In this document: positions 63,790-64,000 of the stretch, piece after piece
Numbering within the stretch: position 1 is the first letter of the stretch
Layout of the letters: each line of letters starts with the position of its first letter
Assembly (NCBI RefSeq): GCF_016888125.1
Contig: NZ_JACSWA010000469.1
Coordinates: 24,113 to 88,112, forward strand
DNA length: 64,000 bases
Reading direction: 5' to 3'
Origin: Spirulina sp. CCY15215
GTDB taxonomy: Bacteria > Cyanobacteriota > Cyanobacteriia > Cyanobacteriales > Spirulinaceae
The notes under the pieces: model-generated
Told to the model about the DNA's origin: nothing
The model's input: only the letters and a program-made list of their open reading frames with translations
Databases searched by the model: none
Translations under genes and position numbers: made by a program

Positions 63790-64000
63790 ATGAGTCATGT
63801 TATTACTTTTACTTTGATTTAATTGTTACGGGAGAATGTGAAGAAAAACATCTTCCAGAGCTTTTTAAGTCGCTTATACAATTAGGAATTTGCAGATTTA
63901 AAGGGGTGCATCTCAGTTTTGTAAAAATAGCGAGCAAGATGTTTGTCCTTTGGACACGCTACGCGAACGCACTACCCCCATTATGGTTTATTGTAGTGGG
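63786..64000 (+). CDS. DUF4276-like partner gene, probably disrupted by a repeat (runs off the window)
   Basis: Start ATG 63786 overlaps the stop of the ATPase gene by four bases. The first 39 codons (MNESCYYFYFDLIVTGECEE, KHLPELFKSLIQLGICRF) match the usual start of the small partner proteins of this ATPase family, whose VTGECEE segment corresponds to the Toprim-like EG.TE. From about 63903 the sequence is a dispersed repeat and the translation (GVHLSFVKIASKM...) no longer looks like the family. The frame stays open to the window end, so whether a chimaeric protein is made cannot be decided here. Confidence 0.6.
   Translation, partial: MNESCYYFYFDLIVTGECEEKHLPELFKSLIQLGICRFKGVHLSFVKIASKMFVLWTRYANALPPLWFIVV
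63903..64000. repeat. Dispersed element, copy E, inserted in the partner gene
   Basis: GGGGTGCATCTCA at 63903-63915 equals the end of the element at 48196. The far end, CGCACTACCCCCATTATGGT and TTATTGTAG, is the reverse complement of the other block of that element (48255 on). Between them is GTCCTTTGGACACGCTACGC, a motif widespread in cyanobacterial intergenic repeats. It runs to the last base of the window. Confidence 0.75.

Noticed and set aside
1..64000. tRNA, rRNA, riboswitch, insertion-sequence transposase or prophage genes
   Set aside because: Reading both strands I saw no T-arm/acceptor pattern, no rRNA, no known riboswitch core, no transposase motif and no phage structural genes. 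Covariance-model searches would be needed to exclude small RNAs.

Overview
The window is chromosomal DNA from a thylakoid-bearing cyanobacterium. Direct signs are the very frequent HIP1 octamer GCGATCGC, cytochrome b6f genes (petC, petA, petM), psb28, a ferrochelatase with a chlorophyll-a/b-binding-type C-terminal tail, ycf46 and ycf35, solanesyl diphosphate synthase and an iron-uptake-type OprB porin. I cannot name the genus. I found no tRNA or rRNA gene, no transposase gene, no phage structural genes and no CRISPR array.

Layout. 1-3.2 kb: the start of a cyanobacterial repeat-type protein, a small lipoprotein sitting on a decayed histidine-kinase gene, a MscS channel with a DEP domain, and a dispersed element with an expanded 24-bp tail. 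3.4-4.7 kb: two L,D-transpeptidases. 4.8-6.5 kb: an AT-rich ATPase/Toprim pair. 6.7-19.8 kb: mostly core genes (glycosyltransferase, ATP-grasp ligase, MscS-cNMP channel, methyltransferase, hemH, solanesyl-PP synthase, UvrD-like helicase, aroA, rpsD). 19.9-27.4 kb: a sensor kinase, then the ycf35-related set (ferredoxin, DUF1257, DUF2997) and ycf46 with a second DUF1257 gene. 27.5-30.5 kb: a Pst phosphate transporter whose two permeases are fused into one protein, preceded by Pho-box-like repeats. 30.6-39.9 kb: a transketolase/phosphoketolase-like enzyme, a Uma2 nuclease, a cation-chloride cotransporter-like permease, an epimerase, psb28, petM, pdxA and a Fic protein. 40.2-50.9 kb: petCA, mnmH, csbD, an SLH lipoprotein, a CHAT gene remnant, HicBA, dnaB, MAPEG, a second Uma2 gene, a B12-type radical SAM protein and DUF1830. 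51-53 kb: a porin.

53.3-62.5 kb is the most unusual region. Seven same-strand genes encode an adenylating ligase, a free-standing acyl carrier protein, a HemN-like radical SAM enzyme, an exported metallo-beta-lactamase of the alkylsulfatase type, a polysaccharide-type flippase, a membrane-anchored formylglycine-generating enzyme and an exported sulfatase carrying the CSPSR maturation motif. My reading is a carrier-protein pathway for a small metabolite combined with envelope-side sulfate-ester chemistry. The link between the two halves is inferred from synteny only, and a strong terminator lies between them. The window ends with a second ATPase/DUF4276-like pair whose second gene runs into a dispersed repeat.

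Small repeats are a recurring theme. Related GC-hairpin elements occur at about 3.0, 23.2, 48.3, 50.3 and 63.9 kb, and tandem expansions occur at 3.05, 22.55, 33.5, 50.37 and 54.8 kb. Several of them touch genes.
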